Shown: positions 8,130-17,051 of the stretch, piece by piece
Position numbering within the stretch: the stretch's first letter is position 1
Layout: each line of letters begins with the position of its first letter
Source of the DNA: Planktomarina temperata RCA23
Lineage (GTDB): Bacteria; Pseudomonadota; Alphaproteobacteria; Rhodobacterales; Rhodobacteraceae
Direction: 5' to 3'
Assembly (NCBI RefSeq): GCF_000738435.1
Contig: NZ_CP003984.1
Location: 496,001-560,000 of the forward strand
DNA length: 64,000 nucleotides
Made by a program: the position numbers and the translations under genes
The notes under the pieces: generated by a model
What the model saw: only the letters and a program-made list of their open reading frames with translations
What the model was told of the DNA's origin: nothing
Databases searched by the model: none

Positions 8130-9467
8130 CTATTGTGCCGGTTGGATGGCCGATAGGCCTTTGAGCAGATCGATCGCATAGGACAGCTGGAAATCTTCAT
8201 CGCGCAGCTTCGCGGCCTCCTCGGCGCGGGCGCGCTCTTGCTCAATTTGATCGCGGTCCGCGTCTGACAGGCTGTCGTTGTCGAGTGACCCGCGCAAATC
8301 AGCTTCAGTGCGCGTGCTGCCTTCGTCCTCAGCGGCTTCATCCTCGGTGCTGTTGGGGTCTTTGCGGGGCTGCTGGACAATGATGTCGGGCGAGACTCCA
8401 AGCGCTTGGATGGACCGGCCTGATGGGGTGTAGTAGCGCGCAGTGGTCAAGCGCATCGCCCCATCGCCGGCCACGGGCATGATGGTCTGAACAGAGCCCT
8501 TTCCAAAGCTCTTGGTGCCCACAACAATCGCCCGGCGGTGATCTTGCAATGCGCCTGCGACAATTTCAGAGGCAGAGGCCGAGCCGCCATTGATCAAAAC
8601 CACAATCGGTTTTCCTTGGGCCAAATCGCCGGCCCGCGCATTCCAACGGTCGCCATCTTCGGGCGCGCGTCCACGGGTTGAAACGATCTCACCCTTTTCA
8701 AGAAACGCATCCGAGACTTTGATCGCTTGGTTCAGCAATCCGCCGGGATTATTGCGTAGATCAATGACAAAGCCGTTGATATTCTCAATACCGCCTGCCG
8801 CCTCAATTTGCTTGGCGATTCCGTCTTCAAGATTTGGGTAGGTTTGGTCATTAAATGTGCTGACCCGCATCACAATGGACTGGCCAATTGTCTTGTCACG
8901 CACGGCGGTCAGTTTGATGGTGTCGCGGATGATTTTGATGTCAAAAGGCTCAGATTCACTTTCGCGCACCACGGTGATCACGATTTCCGAACCGACCGGA
9001 CCGCGCATCAATTGCACCGCCTCATCCAATGTCAGGCCCAAAAGACTCTCCCCGTCCACATGGGTGATGAAATCGCCAGGTTCGACCCCAGCCTCGGCCG
9101 CGGGGGTGTCATCAATTGGGGTGATGACTTTTACAAACCCATCCTCTTGGGTCACCTCAATCCCCAGCCCACCAAAGGCGCCCCGGGTTTGAATGCGCAT
9201 ATCGCTGGCATCATCGGGCGAGAGGTAGCTTGAATGTGGATCCAAAGAGGTCAGCATGCCATTGATTGCCGCTTCAATCAGCTTCTTGTCATCCACTTCT
9301 TCCACATATTCCGCGCGGATGCGGTCAAAAATATCACCAAAAAGCTCAAGCTGTTTATAGGTTTCTGCTTGGTCGGTTTCCTTGGCCAAAAGCGGTCCAG
9401 CCAATTGCGGGGCGACCACCACCCCGAGGAGCCCGCCGAGCATCGCTGCAATCAAAAACTTTTTCAT
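8130..9467 (-). CDS. ctpA: Carboxy-terminal processing protease CtpA (S41 family)
   Basis: A periplasmic serine protease with a Ser-Lys dyad. The 445-aa product starts at MKKFLIAAMLGGLLG (ATG at 9467, AAGGA upstream), giving a signal peptide or N-terminal anchor. After a helical segment, a PDZ domain (FGGLGIEVTQEDGFVKVITP onward, about residues 85-165) precedes the protease core with the nucleophile Ser in GGSASASEIVAG and the lysine in GTKSFGKGSVQT. The C-terminus is rich in acidic residues and Arg. It sits upstream of rppH. In related genomes an envC gene often separates ctpA from gpmI, but here only 197 nt lie between. Confidence 0.94.
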   Translation of the reverse strand: MKKFLIAAMLGGLLGVVVAPQLAGPLLAKETDQAETYKQLELFGDIFDRIRAEYVEEVDDKKLIEAAINGMLTSLDPHSSYLSPDDASDMRIQTRGAFGGLGIEVTQEDGFVKVITPIDDTPAAEAGVEPGDFITHVDGESLLGLTLDEAVQLMRGPVGSEIVITVVRESESEPFDIKIIRDTIKLTAVRDKTIGQSIVMRVSTFNDQTYPNLEDGIAKQIEAAGGIENINGFVIDLRNNPGGLLNQAIKVSDAFLEKGEIVSTRGRAPEDGDRWNARAGDLAQGKPIVVLINGGSASASEIVAGALQDHRRAIVVGTKSFGKGSVQTIMPVAGDGAMRLTTARYYTPSGRSIQALGVSPDIIVQQPRKDPNSTEDEAAEDEGSTRTEADLRGSLDNDSLSDADRDQIEQERARAEEAAKLRDEDFQLSYAIDLLKGLSAIQPAQ

Positions 9468-9664
9468 GTTACAATCCTTTTTGCATAGGGGCACTGCACC
9501 CTGCGCCACCCGACTTGCGTCTTTGCCTATATAAAGCCTGTCTTGCCCCGGCTTTCCAGCCCCTACTGCGCCAATCGCGCGCCGAAACCCGTTATTCTCG
9601 GCCCAAGATGGCAGCTCGGCGCGTCTATGGGCAGATATAGGCGAGAATGGGCGAGATTTTGCCG

Positions 9665-11182
9665 TTAGGGGTGGGTGATCAAAGAGTGACCTGTCATTTC
9701 TTCAGGTTTGGGCAGATCCATCAGCTTAAGAACCGTGGGTGCGAGATCGGCCAATCGGCCGACGCGCAATCGGCAACCCTGCGGCAAGCCCACCCCGATG
9801 ACCGGCACCAGATTTGTCGTATGGGCCGTATGTGGCCCGCCGGTGATGGGATCAATCATCATCTCGCAATTGCCGTGATCGGCGGTGACAATCATCTTGC
9901 CACCGCAGCGCTCCAATGCCTCCACCACCTGGCCAAGTCCGTGATCCACCGCTTCGCAAGCGGCGATGGCCGCCGCTAAGTCGCCCGTATGCCCAACCAT
10001 ATCAGGATTGGCATAATTGGTGATGATCAGATCATAGCCTTGCTCAATGGCGGCAACAAAGCGCTTTGTGACCTCTGCGGCTGACATTTCAGGTTGCATA
10101 TCATAGGTGGCGACCTTGGGTGAGCTGGGCATGAAACGATCCTCGCCAGCGGCGGGCACTTCCAGACCGCCATTCATGAAAAATGTCACATGGGGATATT
10201 TTTCTGTCTCCGCGAGGCGAAATTGGCGCTTGCCATGGTGCGCCACCCAGGCGCCCAGCGTGTTGGGGATATCGCGCTTTGGGAAGGCGGCTGTGAGATA
10301 GGTGTCATGGTCATCGGAATAAGACACCATCCCCATTTGTGCGCTTAATGTGACCCGGGGCGCTGTGTCAAATGCGTCAAAATTGGGTTGGCAAAGGGCG
10401 GCTAGAATTTCACGCGCCCGGTCGGCGCGGAAATTTAGGCAAAATAGGCCATCTTGCGGCCGCAGTCCCGCGTAATCGCCAATCACGCTGGCGGGGATGA
10501 ACTCATCGGTCTGGCCCTCCGCATAGGCGCGGGCAATCATCTCTTGGGCGGTGGCAGCTTTGACGCCTGTGCCATGGGCGATGGCGTTATAGGCGGTTTG
10601 CACCCGCTCCCAACGGTTATCGCGGTCCAAAGCATAGTAGCGGCCAATGACTGTGCCAATCTGCGCGCCCTGTGGCAGCTGCTCTTGCAGGCTGGCGAAA
10701 TAGCCCGGAGCTGAGCTGGGGCCGACATCGCGCCCGTCGGCAATGGCATGGATGAGGACGGGAATGCCCATGTCACAAAGTAACCTGCTGGCGGCCAGAA
10801 GATGGTCAAGATGCCCATGCACCCCGCCGTCGGAAATCACCCCCATGAGATGCGCCGCGCCACCGCTGGCCTTGAGTTTGGCGGCAAAGTCCAAAATAGC
10901 AGGGTTTTGGAAGAAAGTTTTGTCCTCAATCGCCAGATCAATCTGCCCCAAATCCATAGCCACCACCCGGCCTGCTCCAATATTGGTATGGCCAACTTCG
11001 GAATTGCCCATCTGTCCGCTGGGCAGACCGGCATCAGGCCCATGGGTGATTAAACGCGCATTTGGGCAGCGCGCCATGAGGCGATCAAAATTTGGCGTAT
11101 GCGCCAGGGCAGGGGCATTGCCTTCCTTGGTGTCGCTCAAACCCCATCCATCCAAAATGCAAAGTACCACGGGTTTGGTCAT
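9665..11182 (-). CDS. gpmI: 2,3-bisphosphoglycerate-independent phosphoglycerate mutase
   Basis: Interconverts 3- and 2-phosphoglycerate through a phosphoserine intermediate, using Mn2+. The 505-aa product starts at MTKPVVLCILDGWG (ATG at 11182, AAGGAG upstream). The nucleophile Ser61 lies in PSGQMGNSEVGH. Metal ligands are in LDGWG (Asp11), near YANPDMVGHTGD and in TADHGNCE. Length is normal. It is divergent from imuB. A further 43 in-frame codons upstream lack a ribosome site and were excluded. Confidence 0.96.
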   Translation of the reverse strand: MTKPVVLCILDGWGLSDTKEGNAPALAHTPNFDRLMARCPNARLITHGPDAGLPSGQMGNSEVGHTNIGAGRVVAMDLGQIDLAIEDKTFFQNPAILDFAAKLKASGGAAHLMGVISDGGVHGHLDHLLAASRLLCDMGIPVLIHAIADGRDVGPSSAPGYFASLQEQLPQGAQIGTVIGRYYALDRDNRWERVQTAYNAIAHGTGVKAATAQEMIARAYAEGQTDEFIPASVIGDYAGLRPQDGLFCLNFRADRAREILAALCQPNFDAFDTAPRVTLSAQMGMVSYSDDHDTYLTAAFPKRDIPNTLGAWVAHHGKRQFRLAETEKYPHVTFFMNGGLEVPAAGEDRFMPSSPKVATYDMQPEMSAAEVTKRFVAAIEQGYDLIITNYANPDMVGHTGDLAAAIAACEAVDHGLGQVVEALERCGGKMIVTADHGNCEMMIDPITGGPHTAHTTNLVPVIGVGLPQGCRLRVGRLADLAPTVLKLMDLPKPEEMTGHSLITHP

Positions 11183-11294
11183 GACAATCTCCTTTTCGAC
11201 GCGCCTCTGTTTACCTGATCGCTGGCGGTATTCCACCGTTTTTGCACAGGCCCTTCTGGGCAGGACTCGACTCTGAGATAGGCTTTGGCATATA

Positions 11295-11309
11295 GAACAT
11301 ATAGTGAAC
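11295..11309. promoter_or_regulatory. LexA (SOS) box GAAC-N7-GAAC upstream of imuB
   Basis: GAAC at 11295-11298 and GAAC at 11306-11309 are separated by exactly 7 nt, the direct-repeat operator of LexA in alphaproteobacteria. The box ends 13 nt before the imuB start, so LexA bound there would block initiation. ImuB is a standard SOS-regulon member in this class, which supports the call. Confidence 0.88.
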
Positions 11310-11322
11310 AAAGTCTGCGGTT

Positions 11323-12978
11323 ATGTCACATCGACGTGTTTTATCATTATGGTTTCCTCGGATGGGTGCAGAGCGGCTGTTGCGACAGGCCCGTATGACG
11401 CAAGAGTTGCCTTTTGCCGTGGTGCAAGATCGTGGGCAGATGCAGGTGATCTCCTCCCTGTCACAAATGGCGGAGGAGCGGGGGCTGCGCTTGGATCAAC
11501 CCTTGCGCGACGCTATGGCCATGTGCCCCGATCTTATCACACGGCTTCGAAATCCTCAGAGTGAAGCGCGGTTTTTAAACAGTCTGCGCCGCTGGGCCTC
11601 TAAGTTTTCGCCCTGGGTGGCGGAAGAACCGCCTCATTCTTTGGTCATTGATTTGACGGGTTGTGCACATTTATTTGGGGGTGAGGAAGGGGTTATCGAG
11701 CAGGTGGAGCAAGATTGCCTGGATCTTGGCCTTTCTGTGCATATCGGCCTGGCGGATACAAAAGGCGCCGCATGGGCCTTGGCGCGCTATGCAGGTCAGC
11801 CCTTGGGGGTGAGCCGCACGGGCGATGCGATTGATCAGGAGGCCCCAGCCACCCGGTCGCGCGCTGTCAAACGCCGCAATTGGGAGCGTGGAGGCGCCGC
11901 GCCGCAGCTGCGCAGCAATCGAGGCGCATCGGGCCGTATTGCCCAGCCTGGCTTGACGCGCCAAGCCCTTGCGCCTTTGCCTGTGGCAGCTCTGCGATTG
12001 GAGGGGCATGTTGTTACAGCGCTCAGCAGGCTTGGGCTTCGGCGGGTGGAAGATTTGATGGCTCAGCCCCGCGCCGCCCTTGCACGGCGGTTTGGCAAGG
12101 GGACGGTCTATCGGATGGATCAAGCCTTGGGCGTGGCCCCCGAACCCATTAGCCCGGCGAAACAAGCGCCACATTTCGCCTGCCGTTTGAGCCTGCCGGA
12201 GCCAATTGGTCTGGCTGAAGATCTGTTGGCCGCTTTGGACAAGCTGCTGCCGCGCTTGGCGGTGCGTTTGAACGAGAAAGGTCAGGGTGTACGGCGATTG
12301 CGACTGGAAGCCTATCGCACAGATCAAACCATGCAATCGCTTGAGGTGGGATTGGCCCGACCTTCCGCCGATATTGCGCGAATGCGGCCACTTTTGGCAT
12401 CAAAATTAGGGGATATCAAAGCAGAATTTGGCATTGATGTGCTGCGCTTGGTCGCGGCGCAAACAGAGCCAATCCATGCCCATCAGCACAAAGGGCATAT
12501 TGATGCTGGTCAAGCGGTTGCGGCGCGCGTGTTGGAAAATACCAAGCTGGATGATTTGATTGGCACATTGGGTGCCCGCATCGGACTGGAGGCCCTGACC
12601 CGCTTACATCCCGGTGACAGCCATATACCGGAAAAAGCCGCGCAGGTGCAGGCCGCTGCCTGGTCAGTGCCACATTTGCACTGGCCGGCCCCGCCGCGCG
12701 CGCGACCTTTGGTGCATTTTTCACCAGAGGCCCTGCAGACCCATAGCGAGGCGGCATTGCCACTGACATTCAAATGGCGCGGTCAGCTTCATGAGGTGCA
12801 CAGCGCTCAGGGGCCAGAGCGGATTGCCCCGGAGTGGTGGCTGGCTGAAAGAGCCTGGCGCAGCGGGACGCGTGATTATTGGCAAGTGGTCACCAAAACC
12901 GGAGACCGGTTTTGGCTTTATTTCGCCCATGGTGGTGCCATCTCGGGCGGGTGGTTTTGCCAGGGCCGCTTTGCTTAG
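11323..12978 (+). CDS. imuB: ImuB, Y-family polymerase-like mutasome protein
   Basis: A catalytically dead Y-family polymerase relative that bridges ImuA, DnaE2 and the beta clamp in SOS mutagenesis. The 551-aa product begins MSHRRVLSLWFPRMGAERLL. It continues with the palm-like segment PPHSLVIDLTGCAHLFGGEE (near 110), the low-complexity linker DQEAPATRSRAVKRR, a fingers/little-finger part and a C-terminal domain with EPIHAHQHKGHID. It lies directly under a LexA box. No imuA precedes it and no dnaE2 follows it, although the usual alphaproteobacterial order is imuA-imuB-dnaE2. A small hairpin, GCTTTG / CAAAGC at 12968-12986, covers the stop codon. Confidence 0.9.
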   Translation: MSHRRVLSLWFPRMGAERLLRQARMTQELPFAVVQDRGQMQVISSLSQMAEERGLRLDQPLRDAMAMCPDLITRLRNPQSEARFLNSLRRWASKFSPWVAEEPPHSLVIDLTGCAHLFGGEEGVIEQVEQDCLDLGLSVHIGLADTKGAAWALARYAGQPLGVSRTGDAIDQEAPATRSRAVKRRNWERGGAAPQLRSNRGASGRIAQPGLTRQALAPLPVAALRLEGHVVTALSRLGLRRVEDLMAQPRAALARRFGKGTVYRMDQALGVAPEPISPAKQAPHFACRLSLPEPIGLAEDLLAALDKLLPRLAVRLNEKGQGVRRLRLEAYRTDQTMQSLEVGLARPSADIARMRPLLASKLGDIKAEFGIDVLRLVAAQTEPIHAHQHKGHIDAGQAVAARVLENTKLDDLIGTLGARIGLEALTRLHPGDSHIPEKAAQVQAAAWSVPHLHWPAPPRARPLVHFSPEALQTHSEAALPLTFKWRGQLHEVHSAQGPERIAPEWWLAERAWRSGTRDYWQVVTKTGDRFWLYFAHGGAISGGWFCQGRFA

Positions 12979-13200
12979 GACAAAGCAGCCCTGACGTTGG
13001 AAGCAAGCAAACGAAAGATCAGCATCGCGTATCCGAGTGGGGGCAGGAATGACACTTAAAGCCAATCTCCCGTTTGCTTGACGCCCATATTGCAAGTTAC
13101 AAAGGCCATGTGATGACCTGAAACGGAAAGTTGCGGGACCATTTCAGGGCAGGAATACGACAGGGTTGATTATTGGTGAATTCGGCGCAACTCTACGCTC
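12979..13200. other. 222-nt intergenic region between imuB and DUF2794 gene
   Basis: No plausible coding sequence. It holds a 9-nt inverted repeat AAGCAAACG (13005-13013) / CGTTTGCTT (13071-13079) spaced by 57 nt, of unknown meaning, and presumably the promoter of the DUF2794 gene. Confidence 0.4.
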
Positions 13201-13545
13201 ATGAATGTTGTAAATATTAGATCTGAGTCTCTGCGGAAAATTCCCGAAAAAATTGCCTTTCATCGGTTGGAATTGGCTCCCATCCTTACGCTATATGGGC
13301 GTATGGTCGCTGCGGGCGAATGGCGTGACTATGGTATTTCTTGCCTGCGCGATGTGGCTGTCTTTTCGATTTTCAAGCGTACAGCGGAAAACCCGCTCTA
13401 CCGCATCGAAAAACGCCCCAAGCTGCGCACCAAACAGGGCATGTATGCTTTGATCGGGGCGCAGGGGCAAATTCTCAAACGCGGCCATGATCTCGGATCT
13501 GTTTTGGGGGTCTTGGAGCGGCGGTTGATCCGGGCGGTTGATTAG
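13201..13545 (+). CDS. DUF2794 family conserved alphaproteobacterial protein
   Basis: A 114-aa protein with the DUF2794 layout: FHRLELAPILTLYGRMVAAGEWRDYGIS, then VAVFSIFKRTAENPLYRIEK, then RTKQGMYALIGAQGQILKRG and a helical tail VLGVLERRLIRAVD. The family is nearly restricted to Alphaproteobacteria and has no known function. It has no signal peptide or membrane segment. Its last 4 nt overlap the convergent C40 peptidase gene. The start has no clear ribosome site, but it is the only Met before the conserved region. Confidence 0.8.
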   Translation: MNVVNIRSESLRKIPEKIAFHRLELAPILTLYGRMVAAGEWRDYGISCLRDVAVFSIFKRTAENPLYRIEKRPKLRTKQGMYALIGAQGQILKRGHDLGSVLGVLERRLIRAVD

Positions 13546-14291
13546 GGGCTTGCACTTTGGGTCAGTTGCGAGCGTTGAAGCATGGGCCCATCCCCGGCCG
13601 CCTCTATGCGGGCCATTGCAACGTCAATCGCTTCAATGCCAACGGCCATTGCATGCGCATTGGCGTGGATCAGATGGGTGGCGCTGAGGGTCAAAGCCAC
13701 ATGGCCGGGCCAGAAAATCAATTGCCCAGGCGCCCAATCCCCCTCGGTTGCAGGAAAAAATTTCTGTTGTGGGCCTGAATCTCCTGGACAAGCGCGCCCC
13801 GTGGCATGGCAGGCGGCCTGTATCAGACCCGAACAATCAATGCCTGCCGCTGAATTGCCTCCCCATAAATAGGGGCAGCCAAGGAACATCTTGGCCACCT
13901 CTCGCGGATCGGTCAGAAAATCGCCCGTTGCGCGCAAATGTTGGCGGGGGATGAAGCCGGCGGGGGTTTGATAAAAATTGCCGTGCTCTGCGCTCACTGT
14001 CACCCGCGCGCCGAAGGGCAGGGGGATCTGATCGTGTGATTTAAGATTGGGTGCCGCATAGGCATGGGTGGATAAGGCACTCACCCAATGTGTTGCGGGT
14101 GTGTAGGGGGCTAAATCTGCGGTTTTTATATAGCCTTGATAGCCGTCTTTCGTCGCCTTGCCAAAACACCAGTCGCCCGCGCGCTCTAAGATCGTAAAGC
14201 CATCGCCAAACAGCAATTGACGGTCGCGTGGTCCTTGCGGCTTGCGGCACAGATCGCTGAGGCTTTGGATGATTTGAGACTGCGCGCTCAT
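13542..14291 (-). CDS. NlpC/P60 (C40) cysteine peptidase with SH3-like domains
   Basis: Predicted gamma-D-glutamyl-diamino-acid endopeptidase acting on murein peptides. The 249-aa product starts at the ATG at 14291, which overlaps the pepA stop (ATGA). Two SH3b-like stretches (about residues 25-60 and 85-120) precede the NlpC domain. The catalytic Cys153 is in GIDCSGL and His197 in WPGHVAL, with a polar third residue in LIHANA. There is no signal peptide, so a cytoplasmic role in recycling murein peptides together with PepA is the likeliest reading. The pairing of this peptidase with a leucyl aminopeptidase is common in Rhodobacterales. Confidence 0.88.
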   Translation of the reverse strand: MSAQSQIIQSLSDLCRKPQGPRDRQLLFGDGFTILERAGDWCFGKATKDGYQGYIKTADLAPYTPATHWVSALSTHAYAAPNLKSHDQIPLPFGARVTVSAEHGNFYQTPAGFIPRQHLRATGDFLTDPREVAKMFLGCPYLWGGNSAAGIDCSGLIQAACHATGRACPGDSGPQQKFFPATEGDWAPGQLIFWPGHVALTLSATHLIHANAHAMAVGIEAIDVAMARIEAAGDGPMLQRSQLTQSASP

Positions 14292-15667
14292 AGATTCAAA
14301 ATGCGCGGCAAGGCGTGAAACAAGGCGCGCGTGCCCTGACCCACGCCGCCTTTGGGGCGGGCTGGGGCGGCGCTGGGCTGCCAACCATAGCAATCAAAAT
14401 GCACAAACTTTTGGGTTTGGGTGACAAAGCGCTGTAGAAAAAGCGCAGCAGTAATGGCACCGGCAAAACCACCGGCAGGGGCATTGTCCAAATCTGCAAT
14501 GCCGGGCTCAATCATGGCCTCATAGGGCGCATGCAAGGGCAATTGCCATACTGGATCGTTAACCTCAGCGGCGGCGGTTGCGATCTCATGGCTCAAGCCA
14601 TTATCCTGCGTGAAATAGGGTGCAATGTCAGGCCCCACCGCGACCCGCGCAGCACCGGTCAGTGTTGCCATGCAAATCATCACGTCACAGGGGCTTTCAT
14701 CGGCTAAGGTGAGGGCATCGGCGAGCACCAACCGGCCCTCGGCATCGGTATTGTTGATCTCGACCGTCAGACCCTTACGGCTCTTCAGAATGTCTTGCGG
14801 ACGGAAGGCCGAACCACCGATTGCATTTTCAACGGCGGGCACCAGAACCCTTAGCCTCACTGGCATATTGCTGGCCATAATCATTTTGGCCAGCCCCAGA
14901 ACATGCGCTGCCCCGCCCATATCTTTTTTCATCAACCCCATAGAGGCGCCGGGTTTGAGGTTCAGGCCACCTGTGTCGAAACACACGCCCTTGCCCACCA
15001 AAGTGAGCCGCGGACCTGCCGTGCCCCAGCACAGATCAATGAGACGTGGCGCCCGCGGCGAGGCGCGGCCCACCGTGTGAATCAGGGGGAAGTTTTGCGC
15101 GAGCAGCTCTGCACCCGTCACGACTGATATATCTGCCGCATAAGTTTTGGCCAAGTCGCGGGCCGCCGCTTCAAGCTCTGCCGGGCCCATGTCGTTGGAC
15201 GGTGTGTTGACCAAATCTCGGGTGAGAAATTCACCGGAAACAATCGCCTCAATTTTTTCAGCATCTACTCCTTCTGGGCAGATCAACTCGGCTTTTGGGG
15301 CGGCATTGGCGGCATAGCGATCGTATCGATATTTGCCCAAAGCAAAGGCCAAAGCGAAGTCCCTGGTTCGGTCTTGATCGCTCTCGACCAGGTCAAACAC
15401 CTGTGCCGGCATTGTGGACAATCCGGCAACCACACCGAAGCGTTTGCGTTTGCGCTCTGTGGTATCGCCATAGCCAATGGCCAGCCGCACCGGCAGACCC
15501 TGCTCATTGAGGCACAAGATCTGGCCCAATTTACCCGACCAATTTTGGGTTTTGGCGGCGTTTTGCGCCGCGACGCCCCTTGCGGCCAGCCAGTTCTCCG
15601 CCTCCGCGCGGGCAATGAGGTGCAAGGGTACGGCGTTGGGTGTGGGTGCGGCAAAACTCGCTGACAT
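14288..15667 (-). CDS. Leucyl aminopeptidase family protein (M17)
   Basis: A dizinc/Mn aminopeptidase that removes N-terminal residues from peptides. The 459-aa product starts at MSASFAAPTPNAVPL (ATG at 15667) with GAGGGA about 8 nt upstream; an earlier ATG nine codons before has no ribosome site. The M17 signature NTDAEGRL, the lysine and aspartate of GKGVCFDTGGLNLKPG, and the conserved VPAVENAIGGSAFRPQD are all present. The first 150 residues form the more variable N-terminal domain. Cytoplasmic. It is co-transcribed with the C40 peptidase downstream. Confidence 0.92.
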   Translation of the reverse strand: MSASFAAPTPNAVPLHLIARAEAENWLAARGVAAQNAAKTQNWSGKLGQILCLNEQGLPVRLAIGYGDTTERKRKRFGVVAGLSTMPAQVFDLVESDQDRTRDFALAFALGKYRYDRYAANAAPKAELICPEGVDAEKIEAIVSGEFLTRDLVNTPSNDMGPAELEAAARDLAKTYAADISVVTGAELLAQNFPLIHTVGRASPRAPRLIDLCWGTAGPRLTLVGKGVCFDTGGLNLKPGASMGLMKKDMGGAAHVLGLAKMIMASNMPVRLRVLVPAVENAIGGSAFRPQDILKSRKGLTVEINNTDAEGRLVLADALTLADESPCDVMICMATLTGAARVAVGPDIAPYFTQDNGLSHEIATAAAEVNDPVWQLPLHAPYEAMIEPGIADLDNAPAGGFAGAITAALFLQRFVTQTQKFVHFDCYGWQPSAAPARPKGGVGQGTRALFHALPRILNL

Positions 15668-15781
15668 GGCAGATCCCTCGAATGGCTTTATCATAGGTAA
15701 ACATTGCCCTGTGGCGAATGCAATGCGGCGCGGTCTTTGGCGGGCAAAAACCTGCGTGGATCCGTGAATGCGGGGGGCTGA

Positions 15782-16171
15782 CTAAAGCTGTCTGTTCTTT
15801 TGGTCCTGTATCGCCCAAAGCGATGCCAGGCACATGTCGCCCAGCCGCACCAACCGCGCCACCGCGGCGGCCAGAGCGGGATCATCGGATGCTGCGGTTA
15901 ACGCACGCACATTATGGGCGGCATTGGTCAACCCGCCCAGTCCAATTTGATGTCCGATGCTCATCAAAGCATCAACGGCCTTGCGTACGGCAGAGCGATT
16001 GTTTTGCTTGCCGGCGCATTCCAGAACGGAAAGGCGGATGGCGAATTCATCTAAGGCGCCGTTAATAATTGCTTTCGCCCGTTGGGGCTCAAACTCACAA
16101 TAGATCTCGTCAATTTTGCTGCTGCAAAAGGGAAGATGTTCGTCATGTAAAAGCATGCTAATTTGAGCCAT
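15782..16171 (-). CDS. Small helical protein resembling a degenerate Hpt domain
   Basis: A 129-aa protein (AGGTGA before the ATG) that is predicted almost all alpha-helix. Its second half, RKAVDALMSIGHQIGLGGLT followed by NAAHNVRAL, resembles a histidine phosphotransfer (Hpt) four-helix bundle. However, the Hpt consensus HxLKG is replaced by HQIGLGG, so phosphotransfer capacity is doubtful. Its start faces that of the carbonic anhydrase gene across 148 nt. I do not recognise a named family; the Hpt-like reading is an inference from pattern. Confidence 0.6.
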   Translation of the reverse strand: MAQISMLLHDEHLPFCSSKIDEIYCEFEPQRAKAIINGALDEFAIRLSVLECAGKQNNRSAVRKAVDALMSIGHQIGLGGLTNAAHNVRALTAASDDPALAAAVARLVRLGDMCLASLWAIQDQKNRQL

Positions 16172-16222
16172 GAACTCACCTATTTACTACGCCCCCACAG
16201 CTGGCTGCTTTTTGCCCAAAAA

Positions 16223-16285
16223 AGTTTACCAAACTCTAAGCCAAAATGAGGATTACCTCTCGAGTTTTTTGTAACTATTTGGTAA
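16223..16285. promoter_or_regulatory. Palindromes in the Hpt-like / carbonic anhydrase divergent promoter region
   Basis: AGTTT-ACC-AAACT (16223-16235) is a perfect hyphenated palindrome. The part TTACCAAA (16226-16233) recurs inverted as TTTGGTAA at 16278-16285. Both lie in the AT-rich divergent promoter region, so they may be operator half-sites. No regulator is identified. Confidence 0.35.
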
Positions 16286-16319
16286 GTTCAATTCAATATT
16301 TATGTATAAGGGGGTGCCG

Positions 16320-16970
16320 ATGGTCTACGTGAAACCGCTGCCAAACTATTTAATTCAACGTTATCATGGCTGGAAAGCGACGACGTTTGAAGACAATCAT
16401 GCTTGGTATCGCCGATTGGCCAGTGAAGGGCAGCGCCCGCGCGCCATGGTCATTTCATGCTGTGACAGTCGCGTTCATGTGACGGCGATTTTTGGTGCAG
16501 AGCAGGGGGAGTTTTTCATTCATCGCAATATCGCCAATCTGGTGCCGGCCTATCTTCCGGATGGCGAGCCGCATGGCACCTCTGCTGCGGTTGAATATGC
16601 GGTCACCGCGTTAAAAGTATCTCATATTATCGTCTTGGGTCATTCCAGCTGTGGCGGGGTGCGGGGCTGTCACGATATGTGCACCGGACATGCGCCAGAT
16701 TTGGAAAAAAGCAGCAGCTTTGTTGGCCGCTGGATGGATATTTTGCGCCCAGGCTATGAACGGGTCAAAGATATCAAGGATGAGGCGGCGCGTGTGGCGC
16801 GATTGGAACGTGAGGCTGTTTTGGTTTCCGTTGAAAACCTCATGACCTTCCCATTTGTGAAAGCCGCAGTCGAAAAGAACGAGCTGACCCTGCATGGCCT
16901 GTGGACGGACATCGCCGAGGGTTCTTTGGAGCAGTTTGATTCAAACTTGAAGGATTTTGTGCGGATTTAG
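16320..16970 (+). CDS. can: Beta-class carbonic anhydrase
   Basis: Zinc enzyme interconverting CO2 and bicarbonate in the cytoplasm, feeding carboxylases. The 216-aa product starts at MVYVKPLPNYL (ATG at 16320) with AAGGGGGTG upstream; an ATG six codons earlier lacks a ribosome site. Zinc ligands are Cys47 in the CCDSRVH motif (Asp49 and Arg51 form the dyad), His108 and Cys111 in GHSSCGG. The C-terminal GLWTDIAEGSLEQFD is typical. It is monocistronic, followed by a strong bidirectional hairpin. Confidence 0.95.
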   Translation: MVYVKPLPNYLIQRYHGWKATTFEDNHAWYRRLASEGQRPRAMVISCCDSRVHVTAIFGAEQGEFFIHRNIANLVPAYLPDGEPHGTSAAVEYAVTALKVSHIIVLGHSSCGGVRGCHDMCTGHAPDLEKSSSFVGRWMDILRPGYERVKDIKDEAARVARLEREAVLVSVENLMTFPFVKAAVEKNELTLHGLWTDIAEGSLEQFDSNLKDFVRI

Positions 16971-17000
16971 AGCCGGTTCAACCGGCAATACCAAGAGCCA

Positions 17001-17036
17001 ATGAAAAGGCCCCGCATTTTAGCGAGGCCTTTTCAT
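17001..17036. terminator. Bidirectional terminator between can and asd
   Basis: ATGAAAAGGCC (17001-17011) pairs with GGCCTTTTCAT (17026-17036), with additional CGC/GCG pairing near the loop. The stem is flanked by A-rich and T-rich strands, so it can end both the can (+) and asd (-) transcripts. Confidence 0.85.
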
Positions 17037-17051
17037 TCCATATTCAGGATT

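Noticed and set aside
13005-13079. Second transposon candidate from the AAGCAAACG inverted repeat
   Set aside because: Only 9 bp long, no target duplication and no second copy in the window.
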